From Bolinopsis microptera (Eukaryota; Ctenophora; Tentaculata; Lobata; Bolinopsidae), in the NCBI RefSeq assembly GCF_026151205.1, contig NC_087073.1:17317837-17381836 (forward strand): a stretch of 64,000 bases of DNA, written 5' to 3'. Position numbers and translations under genes: made by a program. This document shows positions 33,801 to 48,800 of the stretch, in pieces; position 1 is the first letter of the stretch, and every line of letters starts with the position of its first letter. The notes beneath the pieces were generated by a model. It was not told the origin of the DNA. It did not search any database and saw nothing but the letters and a program-made list of their open reading frames with translations.

Positions 33801-36800
33801 TTATTATATTGATAGCTTCACATTATTATATTGACAACTTAACATTATTAAGCATCACAAACTAATAAAGTTAAAGTTATAACTCCTCTAAAACCCTTTA
33901 CAGCTTCATAATAACTGCACATGATGATATTGTGTTATAAATAGTCACAAATTAACAATTATCTACAAAATAAAACTGATTAAAAATATGACTTGTTGAA
34001 CCTTTTTTAGATGTAACCATCAATTTTACGCAATGTGCACGATTAGTTTGATCGGCCTGGCACATATTGCAGCGAACTATTAACTGTTCAAGATCGAGAA
34101 TTGGGATATATATCAAGACTCATATATTATTCAATTTCTTAACAGATATTTCATATAATATTTAATATAAGCATGATTTTAACTTTGACCTGACATTGTT
34201 ATATTTCAGTTTAGTGGTGGCTATAATATGTTTTCTAACGGTGTTCCCTATAATCGGTCTACTCAGTTTCCACATAGCTCTTATAAAAATGGGGCTCACT
34301 ACAAATGAACAGGTTTGAAACATGATTGTTTACATATCATATAATATACTGTTATATTATATTATTATTATATTACATAACTGAACCCCGCCAGATGTTT
34401 AGTTTCTGAGTTTCTGGTTTCTTAATGTTTACAAATAGTTTAGTGCATAACAATACTACACACTTACCGTGTGGTTGACGGCTGTATTTATTTGATTTAA
34501 TGTAAAATAAGTCGTCCCCCTCCCGATCATAATGTGCTTTGAAGAAACTGATGCATGTGAAGTGTCTGAGCGAGTTGTAACGGTCCTGCTGATCTTTTCG
34601 TGACGTCACAGAAATATCGAGAAAAAGAATGTAGCGGTGCGGTTATCACATGAGTTAAATAGTGTATTCTAGTGTTGCTAACTATGTGATTTGTGAATAG
34701 TATCATTACACACATGATAGAGTCGGAGCTGCATTTCATTTGCCTGACTAAGTGTCACGTTACAATAGTCGAGCAGTGTCCGACAGCTTTCTCCTCACAG
34801 AGTCTGAGGGGATTGTGGTTTTGGGTACAGTTAGAGTAATTATAGGATAAGGAGACAGGTAGAGGGCAGTGAATTAATCTAGTAATTTGAAGGCTGTTTT
34901 TGTTGATATTTAGCTCAGATAAATGCTTTATACGTAGGGGTAATGTGCCCCTGTTTTAATACTTTCAACACTATTATATAACAAATAATTTGAGCCTGAA
35001 GAATGAAGATGGCGTTGACGCCGAAAATTTGCCTACATTCCTAACTTCCTGTTTTATTTGTCCTAGTGTCTCTTCCAACCGGATATTTTCCAACTATCTG
35101 TAATGTGCCCCTGTTATACTGGTTTGACAGTATATGAAAATATAAGTCACAGAAAGACATTTGACTGATAGATATTGCTGATAATTTGACTGTGTCTAAG
35201 CTGAGGAACTGTTGAGGGGTGGTAGTGATGGTACCACCCCACAATAGTTATTGTCTCTGTAACAGACAACCATGGGCCGCGATGATATATCTAGAAAACT
35301 CTAGAAAATCCATTTATTTCTTTTGTACAACTACAAAGACCAATGATACAGTTGCACATCAAGCTAGGCTAGCATGTCTACGATATTATGCTTCTTTATT
35401 TGATGAGCCATTGTGAACATTGTGTCTATACGACATACGTCTATACATTTTTTAATGTACACATTCGAAGAACAATATTTTTCAATCGGCAAAACATTAT
35501 TGTCACGAAAACTTTCAATCCAGATGCAATTTGCATGACTTGAGTATCACTTAAGTTAGTTTACGGAGGGAAAGGTTTTATATCATGGGACCAAAAGTAT
35601 TAAAGTAAATCTTCTTAAGTTACACATGTGTAATTACACTGTTCTTATGTGAATGTTATGTTTAAACAATAAACATGTTATTTAAATATAACATCATTCC
35701 ATGACAACAACAAAGGGAATGTTATTCGCATAATATTTTATACATGTTATTCACATAATATTTTATACATCTTATTCACATAATATTTTGTACATGTTAT
35801 TTACATAATATTTTATACATGTTATTTACATAATATTAAATCATGTTATTTACATAATATTAAATACATGTTATTTGCATAATATTAAATACATGTTATT
35901 TCAGGTGACACATAAGTTTAGTGGTAGTGATAACCCCTACTCACACGGCTGCGCCAAAAACTTTATCAACCTCTTCTGTAAAGCCAAACCTCTCAGGTAA
36001 AAAATTTATTTTTAAAAAACCTCTCAGGTAACATTCTTATCAGTCAATTTACTTTTAGTTTTTTATAAGGTTTTTTTAGGTTTTTTTATAAACTTCTGCA
36101 AACTTTAAAATTGAGTGCGAGTGTTTTTCTGTGTGTGTTTGCCATGATATTTATTTAAAGGCCAGCTCTCTTATATTACAGTATCTGACGTGTCACTCTT
36201 GAGAAACTATTAAATGGTGCTGTCAAACCACGAATATCAATTTTAACCTCTCATACGACCTCTTATATTTCACCATTTCACCTTGAATGATATTATAGCA
36301 TGGCACGTTAAATGCCTTTAATATATTACATAATCCGAGTAACCACACGATCCCTGAAATTAAAATACTAGTAATATGTTTAGTGAGCCGGCGCTTAATT
36401 TGTTCAAATCATCTTGTCACGTTTTTAGGGCTTCTCCGCTTGCCTGGCTTGATACTTGGGGAAGATTAAATATATCCCGTATTATATTATAATGTATAAG
36501 AGAGAGAAATATAGAGAGAGTGAGGCAGACTACATGTATTGGTAGTTTGGTGCACGTGGGGTGGACACGTGGTCTGTGCAGACAATATCGTACACAAATT
36601 GTGCACGTAGATTGTGTGTTATAATGTATTTCACACACTATAATTTCCTGGCGGCTGGGCGTGGTTCACCTGGTGTCAAGTACTATCTGGTGGACACCTC
36701 TAAATTAGAGGCTTCACTCTCCAGTTTAACACGCTGTATACTACTAGATTCTAGAGAGAGAGTCTAAAACTATAGTGAGAGAGTCTAAAACTGTGTAACA

Positions 36801-39800
36801 CCGTTTAGTACCACCCTTATTCTGGAACACTGAGTTCGGTAATTATTCTACATTTGAGTACATATTATTATATAATAGTAGTTGAGTCACGTGTACACGG
36901 GAATTGTGTCATCATGCTGTCTATGTGATGCCTCTAAGTGTGAATACAGCTCAGCGTGTATAATATAGGGAGTATATATCACTATATAATAGTATGTTAT
37001 ATATATATATATTATACTATATTATATTGTAGTGCACATCTGATGAAGACTTTTTATGTGTTAAGAGCACGTGCCATGACAGAGTGTGGGTGTGTGTGTG
37101 TGTGTTTAATGTTACATTATTATAAGATGAGTATTGAGAGCTTGTTGTGGAGTTAATAAGGTCCTAATTATCAAAGCTGTAATTAGCGGAGCTGTAAATG
37201 GGGAGAGTGAGAGAGAGGGGAGAGAGAGAGAGAGAGTGTGAGAGACGGAGAAGAAGTGATACACTTTAGTATCACATTTGGGGTGCAAAACCATCAATTT
37301 AACCACTGTCCACTAACCATTGGCCGATTTAAAAAGAAATTGTTTATTGGCTTCGGCAGAGTTTTTGGAAACTACCGAAAAAAAACCAGCCCCATAACTC
37401 TGACCGTTTTCTTGATTAAGCCGTTCGGAAATTACACACATACACACACACACACATACATTTATTGGAATTATTAGTATAGTTGAGTGTTTTGATTCAA
37501 AAGACAAAAGAGATTCTGATCTAATGACTGTCATTGACTCATTAGTTATGACACGAAAGTGGTCAATAAGACTGATGATCGGTAATTCTCCAAAAGAAAA
37601 ACGATTGTTTATTCAATAAAACAATTATTTATTCTTACGGCACAATCAAACACTATCGACGGTAAATAATTTTACAATAGACTGAGGACACGAACTCGAT
37701 AAAACAATAGACTTGTTGTGTGCAAACTGATTCTACAGAACGCAGATAATTTTAGCTGATAAACATATTAAAAAGGATTGTTCATGTAGATTTTGTATTA
37801 TCTAGATAGTACGGAGGTAGGGACGATTAAGTTAATAAATATCGTACGATGTTCATTTCGTCCAGAAAAAAATTATCGATTTTGAGTTAGGCTAACGATC
37901 ATTCCTTGAATTGTGGAATTCCCAATAACGTTGAATATGCATATCTTAAAATGTAATTTATGGATATCATTGGGTTATATTAGCATGATACTTATATTAA
38001 GATATTAAAGTCTTATTATATCTCGGAAGTTGTTAAAGCTCTTTTCCTCGTTTCGGGTTAAGTTAAATTCATTGAAGTTCATTATTTATAATGCTGCGGT
38101 AATTTCACAAGGAATGTCGGAACTATTTTAAAAGATATAAGGAAGAGGATGGAGGCTCACCATGTATTGGCACTAAACTATTGTAATAAGATCAAGTGTA
38201 CTCAGCTTCAGGTGTACTCAAGTGTACTCAGCAGCCACATTACTCATGTAATGTGTAAAGAAATATTTAACATACATTAACAAGTTTAGGAAATTCCATT
38301 TCCTTACTTTCCAGTTCTGTTCACCCAAATTCCAACAAATGTTTTTAAATCTATTCATTGGAAAACCGAGTGTGTGACAAAAATGTGTTTAGATATTCCC
38401 CAGTAATTGTTACCACTCTAGTTACGGAGTCGGGAAGTTAGCTAATTGCAGTTTTTAATTGCAGTTTTTAATTTGAGCTACTTCACTGCCATTACTCCAC
38501 TTACTACTCCTTTCGTCCCCAAAGCTTCCCTTAACGGAACTTATACTGACAAACTTGTTAACAACCCATGACGTATCATCACCAATATTGCTCCATGTCT
38601 CAACAGAATATCATTAGATGGAGATAGAGCTCGCTCCCATGTGGTTATGCGGTTACAATATGTTGCGACACACCATCTGTCACTTAGTCTGTAACCCTTT
38701 GAATATTTCTACAAATACTTGGGGTTGATTTGGGGTTGTAACTGGGATAGAACTTTACCTGTTACCCTATAAATATTCCTGTAAATACTACTCGCATATT
38801 TGGGACATTGGAATATAAACGTTTTTTAACCGATGGTGGGTTTCGAAACTATTTCGCTTATATAATATTTCTATTAATATCTAATATGGATTCTGGTACA
38901 GAAATAGAAACGTTGGTGGCGTGATTAATTCCGGGGTCCTTTTAAACGCTTTATTACGTCTTGGCGCGTAGTCGACAGGAAATTAATATTCTAATATTAT
39001 TAATAATTGGCATAATTACTTGTCTCTGCTAGTGGGTAGATAAAGCGTATATTATATACGTTATTATAATTATGTATGTATCGTGTCAAGGTTATAATGA
39101 TGTTTGCAGTTGGTTGGTTCTTCTCAGCTCAATTTAAACTGACCTATAATTAGAACAAACATTTCTGATTCATGTATTTCTCTATCATTACAGCTTTACA
39201 GCTGAATCGACTGAATCGGAGTAATGCGTTATACTGTACAGTAAAAAAATGGAGAGTCATATCAGGAAAATTGACAAACTAGGTAAATTGGCAAAGTGCC
39301 ATTTAAAAATTAAAAGTTTAAAATTGTCTAAATAATTATAATTTATAGCTTGCGGTGAAGGTAACTCCACAGTTCACATTATAATTAGTAAATTTGTAAT
39401 TGGTTGATTCTACACATCACCTCCCCAGTTTCCACATTGGTCAGCTTCCCACAAATAAGTTATGGCCGGGCACACGGTACTCTGCAGAATTATTAATCTA
39501 GCATCCTGTTTGAACACTCATGGTTTTTAAAATTTCTAGTATGAATACCGATCTCAGATCTGTTAGAGCGTATTTAATAAAACAAATATTTAATAATAAA
39601 ACAAATATTTATTTTTACGGCACAATCAAACAATATCAATAATAAATAAATCAGGGGAGGTTTGAAGAGGTTTCAAGTGCCGAAGGCCACTGCTTATCTT
39701 TAGGATTTGAGAGTGACCTGTGCTTGAAACCCCCTCAACCATCCACTACGTCAATATATACTAATTACAGTATACAAATATAGAAAAATATAATAATCTT

Positions 39801-42800
39801 AAATTACTTATTGGTTTAGTTTGGTGACAAAGGAGAGCCCAGTTGAGTTTTAGTTTAGCTTTAGGTTTTGAATCACAGTTTAAAAGGTTAGCCATGTTTC
39901 ATGGCAGAGAGAGATATCATGTGTGCATAGCCGTACCGGATGTAGAGTTTGAGATATAATATAGATTAGTTACCATGTATTAGGGTCATCTCGATTTTGG
40001 AGGGATAGCAAGTGCTTTTTAAGGTTAGATTTAATAACACCTGACGAAGCTGATAAGTCTGAATTCTTGGAAGAACCCGGGATTATCAACCCATCTACAT
40101 TAGCATCACATATTTCGAATACATAGGGGCTGAGGTCATTCCAAATTTTCGTAGAGGTGTACAAAAAGTTCTGTTGGGAGATATCTAACCTCAGTAATGG
40201 GACAATCAGACGAAGTTTTTCATTTCTAGGACAGAACTTGAAAAGATCTTTAATCGACTGGGGGACATCAAATTTAAGAATTTTGAATAATTCCATAAAT
40301 GTATGGTACATGTGCAGATTCTCCAGGTTCATAATTTTCTGCTCGGTGAATAGCGGTTTAGTGTGTTCAAGACAGTAGTTCTTGCTAGCCATATGTTCGT
40401 TATAAGTTCTTGAACGTGCACAGGTTAAATAGTATTCTTTATGATCAAAATTGGGAATGTTACCAAATAGCAGTCTTATACATCGTTTTTGAATTGCAAA
40501 GATTTTATTCAGCTTATGTTTAGGGATCCCACCCCAGCAACTTATACAATAGCTAAGATGTGACATAAAAAGAGCATTGTATAGTTTCAAATATTCAGAT
40601 TTGGGAATGAATTTGCAAATTCTCTTAATCGATACATTACTGGAGTTCAGCTTTAAAGATAAATGATTAAGATGTGGTTCCCAGCTTAGCTGTTCGTCTA
40701 TTATCACCCCAAGAAACTTTGTACATTGAACTTTTTCTAGCTTTTTGCCATCTATTAAAATCGTTAGATTCCTGTTAAAGGGCCGTGTTCTGGCACAGGT
40801 CTGTGTTGCTCTTGACAAACCTGGCTGAAAATGCATATAACAACTTTTCCCTGCATTTATATGTAACTTGTTAGACTCCATATGGGCAATTTCGCGTCAA
40901 GTAATTCACCATTTGCATAGAAATTCTAGATTCTAATGGTCCCAGAGGGCCATCTGAATATTATACAAGCATGAAAAGGTGTTACAATGCAAGGTGGAAC
41001 CATTTGCTTGATGATGCAAAAGACCGCAACCTTTCATGAGTTGTAGTTCATGAGTTATGGGCGTTTGAAAATGTCAAGTAATTCACAGGGCAAAATTTAC
41101 ACTATTTATAATTCTGCAGAAACATCACGTTTTGTGCCCATGTGTGTACACTGAACGTGTAATAAGCGGTGTACATAAACACTAAATCATTGTTTGCAAG
41201 TCTGTATGGTTACTTTACTGAAAGTTTATCCATGTAAACTCTAATTGTTATTTACATGTTATCATTCATGTCAAGTAAGTCACATTCCTGTGTCCAGTAA
41301 TTCACTGTGTGCCTTTTCAGTGCAGATTTTGCTGCTTTAAGAGGTTCTTGTCTGCACCCTGCTTTGTAACTTACGTTCTTTTGAGTTAATAAAGAGATAT
41401 CAGTATAATTCATGATTTTTCAATTTCTACTAATTTGTTAATTGGCCAATTACTGTTTGGCATTTTCTATAAATATGCCTCGGTGTGTCAATTAGGCATA
41501 AGTTCATAATTGTTGAACATAACACATTAGCATTATTTACAAGCAAATAGGGTGACTGATATATGTTGGACGTTGGTTCAGTGCAAACTCAATGCTAGCA
41601 TACACTATGACCAGCATGGTGCATGTCAAGTAATTCACATTATTGTGTCCAGTAATTCACTGTGTGCTTTTTCATTAATATTTTGCTGTTTTAGTTGCTT
41701 GTCTGCATACTGCTTGATGAATAATGTTCCCTTGATGAACTGGAGAAACCTTGGGTTGGCACCATCAGCATACCCAGGATATCAGCAGTCCACATGGCTA
41801 AGTGTGGCCTTTAAGGAACTATTGAATCTTGGAAGCTTCCATGAGAAGGCCCATTGAAACCTATACACTACTCACTGTGTACCTTGCCAGTAACCCCACC
41901 AGCAAATCAGGCTTCCATTTCAGCTCCTATTCCTGAAGTTGTGGCTGATTCCCACGAAAGAGATGATTTTTCTATCGTAGTGATGATTTGTCTATCGTGA
42001 TGATTTGTCTATCGTGATGATTTGTCTATCGTAGTGATTTGTCTATCGTAGTGCAATTTGAGGATACAGCTGGAAAGGTAAAAATGAACTATGCTATGTT
42101 TGTCAGAATGTAGGAGAAGATGGCGAGGATGTAGTGATCAATAGTTACCTTAAAGTCACTAGCAGTAAAAACTCATGTAGGCAGGAGGGAAGGCTGTTCA
42201 AGAAATATCCTGATGAGGAGAGAGCAGTACGATCTCAGTTTTTGGCACAGCTGCCAACCCCAGAATACAAGGCTTCTGGAAGAGTTTTGTTTGATGACTG
42301 TGTTGGTTTTTCTGCCCATTAGAATTGTAATGTTATGAGGGACAGTATACTCGACTTTTTATTTTTATCAGCATGTATAGTAGTCTGTATCATATCCTGG
42401 AACAAAAACGGCACCAAAATTTTCACATTTTTTAAAAGTATTTTTAACAATTTTTATTGCAATTACTAACATTTTAATGGGGTTAAATTATCAAAATTTG
42501 ATATATACATTTCTTTTTATCAGCATGCATAGTAATCGGTATTATATCCTGGAACAAAAAAAGGTAACCACAGTTTTTACATGTTTTAAAAGTATTTTAA
42601 CAATTTTTAATACAATTAAATTTACCATTTTAATGGAATTAAATTATCAGAATTTGATATAAACTTGATTATTTTTACCAGTTTCAATGTATTATTACTT
42701 ATTGACATCACTTATTGCATTACATAAATGTAAATTGCTTTATATAATTCTTTCAAGTCAATGTGAATTACAGGATAAAACTTGTGAATTACTTGACATG

Positions 42801-45800
42801 TGAATTACTGGACACCTATACTGACAAACCGGAAGGCCCATCCATTCTAAAAACTAGTTGATCATGTCCTGCAATGAAAGTTAGAAGTACAAGGCAGTTT
42901 TAAGGTAAAAGGAATGGAAATTTGGCACAGAAAAAAAACTTTTTGGTAATCGCTGTCAAGTAATTCACTCAAAAAATAAAAATATTTGGGAGCGAATAAA
43001 TCAGAAATGGTATGAATCATGTATCAAAAAGTTGGTAATCGTTAAATGTTACCTGATGTAGCTAATAGAAAAAGAAAATATGGTTTGTGAGGAAGTTATA
43101 TTCTCCAGTTTCGATCTATGTGAAGAAATGGCAGTTTTAACATATAAAATTGCTAATAATTGCAGCAATTTCAAAATGCGATAGGAAAAAGGAAAATTAA
43201 GATATTTACAAACGGTTTTTTATGTCTGGTAGTGCAAACGGTTGGCTTCAGAATATAATCAAAGAAAAGCAAATTGCTAAAAATTTTACATTTTCATCCT
43301 GGTTACCATTTGCCTGAAATTGCCCATATAGTTACTGACTTGTTTCATTACATGATTAGCTTTTTCAAAAGCTTCCTGTGCTGAACTACCTATCACAAAA
43401 ATATTTGTATCATCAGCAAACAGGACGAATTCAGCCAAGCTTGAGGAGCTCACAATATCATTTATATAAACCAGAAATAGTAGAGGTCCTAACACTGACC
43501 CCTGGGGTACACCATACTCAACTGAACACTTGTCCGACTTTTCAGTTTGAAAAGCGCACAACTCCAGCAGATTACTGAAGAAGTTTAGTCTCAACTATCT
43601 AATGCTTGATGAAAGTTGTGTGGTCGCATATAAACACATCACATCATCGTTTTAATTATACAAAATACAAAGGAATTTCGAGAAATACCGGAATTGTCGA
43701 TGCTCTATAAATATGAAATTAATTAGTTTGATACAATAAAATGAAAGGGTATTAGTTTGTCCATCAATTGGAAAAATTCGTGTTTTTAAAAAAATTTACT
43801 TAGCGAGACAATGTCAACTGAACGATTCTTAATCGTTACATGTAATGTGATGTCAGAATGTTAGGAGAGCTATTCCAGATCTTTCCAAGATGAGCCTCAA
43901 AAATCCACCAGATTTCCGAAAAGTATTTTTCAGAGACTAGTCCAGGCTGTCCAGGGACGTCAGATTTCATAGATTTTGGGACATGTTTTTGGTGTCTTTA
44001 AATAGGCCAAAAAGGGTTAAAACAACAGAATTTTTGCTGATGGCACTGCATTACAAATGCTAAAATACTTTTTTTCCCAAAATCACGTCTCGCTGAGGCC
44101 CTGCAGGCCTCGAGCAGAATATGAAACCTCGCTTTGCTCAGACGGAAATATTCATATATTTCATAGATCTTTTCTGAGATTCATACACATACATGCTACA
44201 TGAAGAGGTCTCCTCCTAGTCGTTGGAGTGGCCTGCATCACACACATCTCTTCTACGGCGTAACATGTTCCTCCATTCCACTCGCTTTAGAGCCAACTGT
44301 TTTACTGCATCTCTGCTGATGTTATCGACACCTGTAAATTCAGCCGCATCCTCGAGTACACAGGCCATCCAGCCTTTGCGGGGTCGTCCTCTCAGTCTCT
44401 TTCCATAGTTTGGTTTCCAATCCAGTAAGAAATTGGGAAACCGTGTCTCTGGCATTCTGACAACATGTCCGTACCACCTTAGTCTAGCCGCACCGATGAA
44501 AGTTTCGATAGACTTAATTCCAGCACGCCTGAGAACTTCTTCATTGGAGACATGGAAGAACCACTTTATCTTCAAGATTCTTCTCAGGGAGGTCAGATGG
44601 AAGACCTCAAACCGTTTCATCTGCTTCTTTGTTGTGTTCCACACTTCAGCTCCATATAACAGAATAGTAATAACAGCAGCCTTGTAGATACGGATCTTGG
44701 TGGGCGTTCTTATAGTTCGACTGTTCCATATCTTCCAAAGCTGATGGAACGCACCATTAGCACGCTGGATCCTGATGTCAAGATCTCGGTCAATGGTACC
44801 ATCCCCACTGATGTTGGCACTAAGATAAACAAAGTTGCTGACCTGTTCAACAGGTTCTCCCTCCACTGTTAGCTTTATACTGTCTCTTTCGGTGTAAGGT
44901 CGCTGGGACGCACACTTGCTGATCGCCATGCATTGTGTCTTTTTAGCGTTGATCTTTAACCCAGCATAAGAGGTGTAATAAGCTATAAGATCAGTGGACT
45001 CTTGCAGCCCTTCTTCAGTATTGTCCATCACTGCCAGATCATCAGCGTAGTCACTATCCATGATAACTTTTTCATCTGCACCCTTTAGTTCCTTTTGCAG
45101 TACAGCACCATGACTGATTGCCTTGTGAACCTCGGCCAAAAAGATTCCAAAGTTCAGACAAAAATTAAATACAGGAGGGCCCTGGATATCACCCTGTCCA
45201 GTGCCCGAATTAACAGAGAACCAATCAGACATTTCACCATTAACCCTGACAGCACTCATGGTTCCGTTGAAGAATGCCTGAAAGATTCTAACATATTTCT
45301 CAGGAAGTCCATAGTGTCTCATGCTTGACCAAATAAACTCTCTTCTGATGGAATCAAACGCTGCCTTAAAATCAATGAAATTAACATAAAGTGAATGTTA
45401 AACTCAATGCAGTTGTGAATAATGGTGCGGATGGAATAAATCTGATCAATACATGAGCGGTTCCGTCTGAACCCACACTGATTTTCCCTAAGAAGACACT
45501 CCATTCCAACATCCAGCCTCTTAAGAAGAACCATTTGAAGAACCTTAGAAGACGTTGCCCTAAGAGTTATACCCCTATTATTGCAGCAGTATGAGGTGTC
45601 TCCCTTCTTTCCGATAACCACTATAACACCTTTAAGCCAATCCTCAGGGATCACCTCTTCCTCCCATACCTTTTTAAACAGTAGCTCTAGTTGGCCAACA
45701 AGAGCACTTCCACCATACTTAAGTTGTTCATTAGTTATCTCATCAACCCCTGCACTTTTGCAGTTCTTCAGTTTCTTTAGAGCATAACTAATCTCATCTC

Positions 45801-48800
45801 TAGAAGGAGGTCCATCAGAACAAGAAAGGTAGTCAAAACTCGGTTGTGAGGGCACACCATCGAGGTCATCAAGATTGGCATCCGATAGTGGAGGATTTAA
45901 GAGCTCAGTAAAGTGCTCCTTCCACCTTTCCTTCTGACTGTCCGGGTCTGTAATAAAATGACCATCCTTATCCCTTACTGACATACCCACTTTCTTCTTC
46001 TTTTTCCCAGAAATCTTCTTTATCTTATCCCAAACTTCCCTTTGCTGGCCTTTCTTAGAAGCCTCCTCTAGAACAGTCGCTATTTTAGTAGCCCAGTTGT
46101 TGTCGTCAATTTTACAACTTTTCTTAACTAATTTATTAAGTTTAGAGTAGGCTGATCTATTGACGTTTGAAGTGGGATCCCTCCGTTTGAACATTCCCCG
46201 TTGCTCTATCAAGTTCTTAGAGGTTTGCGAAAGGTGTTGTTCTTTAACCTTCCGGGGACGCTTTCCAAGCACTTCCATCGAGACATCAGTGACTGTTTGC
46301 TTGAAATTATCCCACATGTCCTCAAGGTTGACCTCATTAGCCAGACAATCAAAACGGTTCTGAAGAGCCACGTTGTACTCTTGAACCTTAGACGAGTTTC
46401 GCAAATGTTCGATAGCAGGCACATCGTGCCTTTTAGCAGTGATCTTAGCTAACGACTGCAGTTTGATTTGCAGCCGTCCACGAACAAGATAGTGATCTGA
46501 ACCAATGTCCGCCCCACGACATACCTTAACATCGAGTAGCGAGTGTTGGAATCGTCCACTAATACAAATATGATCTATTTGATTCACAGTTAACCCGTTG
46601 GGAGACCGCCATGTACCCTTGTGGATGTCTCTATGCTGGAACAGAGTTCCACCATTAACAAGTTGATTGGCTGCACAGAAATCCATGAGCCTGGTCCCAT
46701 TGTCGCTTGATGAACTATGGAGAGATTCTCCACCAATAACTCCCTCGAATCCATATCTGTTTGAAGTAACTTTTCCATTGAAGTCACCCAGTAGCAGTTT
46801 CAGATCATGTCGGGGCAGTTCACCAAACGTGTCTGATAAAACGTTATAAAAACGATCTTTCTCTCCGTCATATGTTGAGGTGTTTGTCGTGTAACCTAGC
46901 TGTTAAGACCCGCTCTGATGTAGGTACATAAGAGATCAGGGAGTTCCTGACCTTTTTGGAAAGACATAGGCCAACCCCTTGCCTTTTGATACCATCTCCC
47001 CTACCAGAATGAATAAGTAGACTACCATTGTCCAAAAGTGTACTTCCAGATCCTGGCATATGAGTTTCAGTAATACCCAAAATATCAAGACTGTAGTGAT
47101 CAATCTTCTGACTGAGTTGATAAAGCTGTGAAGATGAGCTGACTAAAGATAAAACATTCCAGGTTCCAAAGTACATTGAGTGTTTGCTGTAGTTGATAGG
47201 ATTGGACTTGCTGAAATCAGTGTCAACATGAGCGATCTGTTGACTAATTACTCTGTTGTTATGACGAGCAACCACTCTTCTCATCAGGCCACTGGGGTCC
47301 CTGAGGCTTTGCCCAGTTGCCGTCATCCTGGTCTCACCCGACCTCGCAGAGGTAGAAGCACACCGTCCTTGATTTGTGTGTAATGTTTCAGTAGCAAACT
47401 TTTAGAGAGGAGAAGTTGCCAGCATCTCGCACCCGGTTTTTTATCGACCTTTGCCTGTCTAGATCCATAGTGTTTTGTTGCACGTCATCTGTTTATACTG
47501 GAGTCACCCAGGACAGATTACAATGCTTAATAGTAGCACCTCGAAAAGGATGTGATTCTTCATCACGCACTATGGTCATTGGAATAGGAGAGGTTATTGG
47601 CTTCACTGCCTTCACGATCACTATTCCCTGAGATTATAAATAATCTCTTGCCACCGAGATTCATAGATTTCATTTTCAAAATCACCTGGACACCCTGGAC
47701 ACCCATGTTTACAGACCATATTATTTACAATAAAAATGTACATTGTTTAAATTTCAGTTAAACGCATACTTGTCATACATCTCTTGTTCTTTACAATTCC
47801 AACAGATATAATTTCTTAAATTCTCACCGTACTTCTTCATTTGTAGCCCAATTCTATTATGTACGTTTCTTCTAGTTAAATTCCGTTTTCCTCAGAAAAG
47901 AATGGTATGCCAAAATTATGCCTTTAAGATAGCTTTAAACTCGACCACAAAAAGTTACAGTAAAGTGCCAACGCATGAACTCATAGAATGATTAACATAG
48001 TTGGCATTCCATTTGGTGAAACCGGATAGTTAAAGTGGTAACCATGATTGCAATTTCACATAGTATTGCCACCTATTCTGGTAATAGCGTTTGCTCAGAT
48101 TCCTGCTTGTAAACAGATGTTGTAATGCTGTTATTCAGAAAATTTTCTGGATGGTTTCCTCAGAAACAACATGTTGTAGCCGTTTTGTTTTTAGTTACAA
48201 AAGTAAGAGATGATATTATATACAGCTAATAACTTGGTGCCATAGAGCGTATACCAATAAACACAGTGGCGGTTAATTATGTTTCCTATTCATTGATATT
48301 AGATCATTTCTCTTTTGTTTGTCTGTATATAATATACGTACCAAGTACACCACAAACATACAATGTTTGATGTTTATCCATGAGGGTATTATTACGCTGT
48401 TTAATTTTGGGCGCAATCAAGCTAAGAAATCTGTTTCTAATTGTTTGTAAATATGTTTCAAGTGCGCCATGACCTGATTTAAAGTGCGTTCATAATTAGG
48501 ATATAACGCAACATTAACTGTTAAAAATGTAACTTGATCCGCTGAAAAATACTCCCCAGCGTAAATCGGTAAATCGATTCCTTCACACCACTGTACTATC
48601 TTATCGAAATTTCCCTTCAAAAGTACTGCTATACTGAGGTCATTGACTTGGTCAGAATCAACTCATCACGACTAAGTTCACATTTAACAAAAGCCAAAAT
48701 TATACTACAGTAGTTACGAAAAAGAGCGTGCCTCCGTTGCATCCTCAGGCACGCTATCGCTAGTTTTTGGAATTAACAAATGCAGGCCTAAAACTATTGT

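Noticed and set aside
41552..41857. Transposase gene inside the 2.4 kb element
   Set aside because: The 101-codon ORF contains the element's own GTCAAGTAATTCAC motif in frame and no catalytic motif, so it is incidental.
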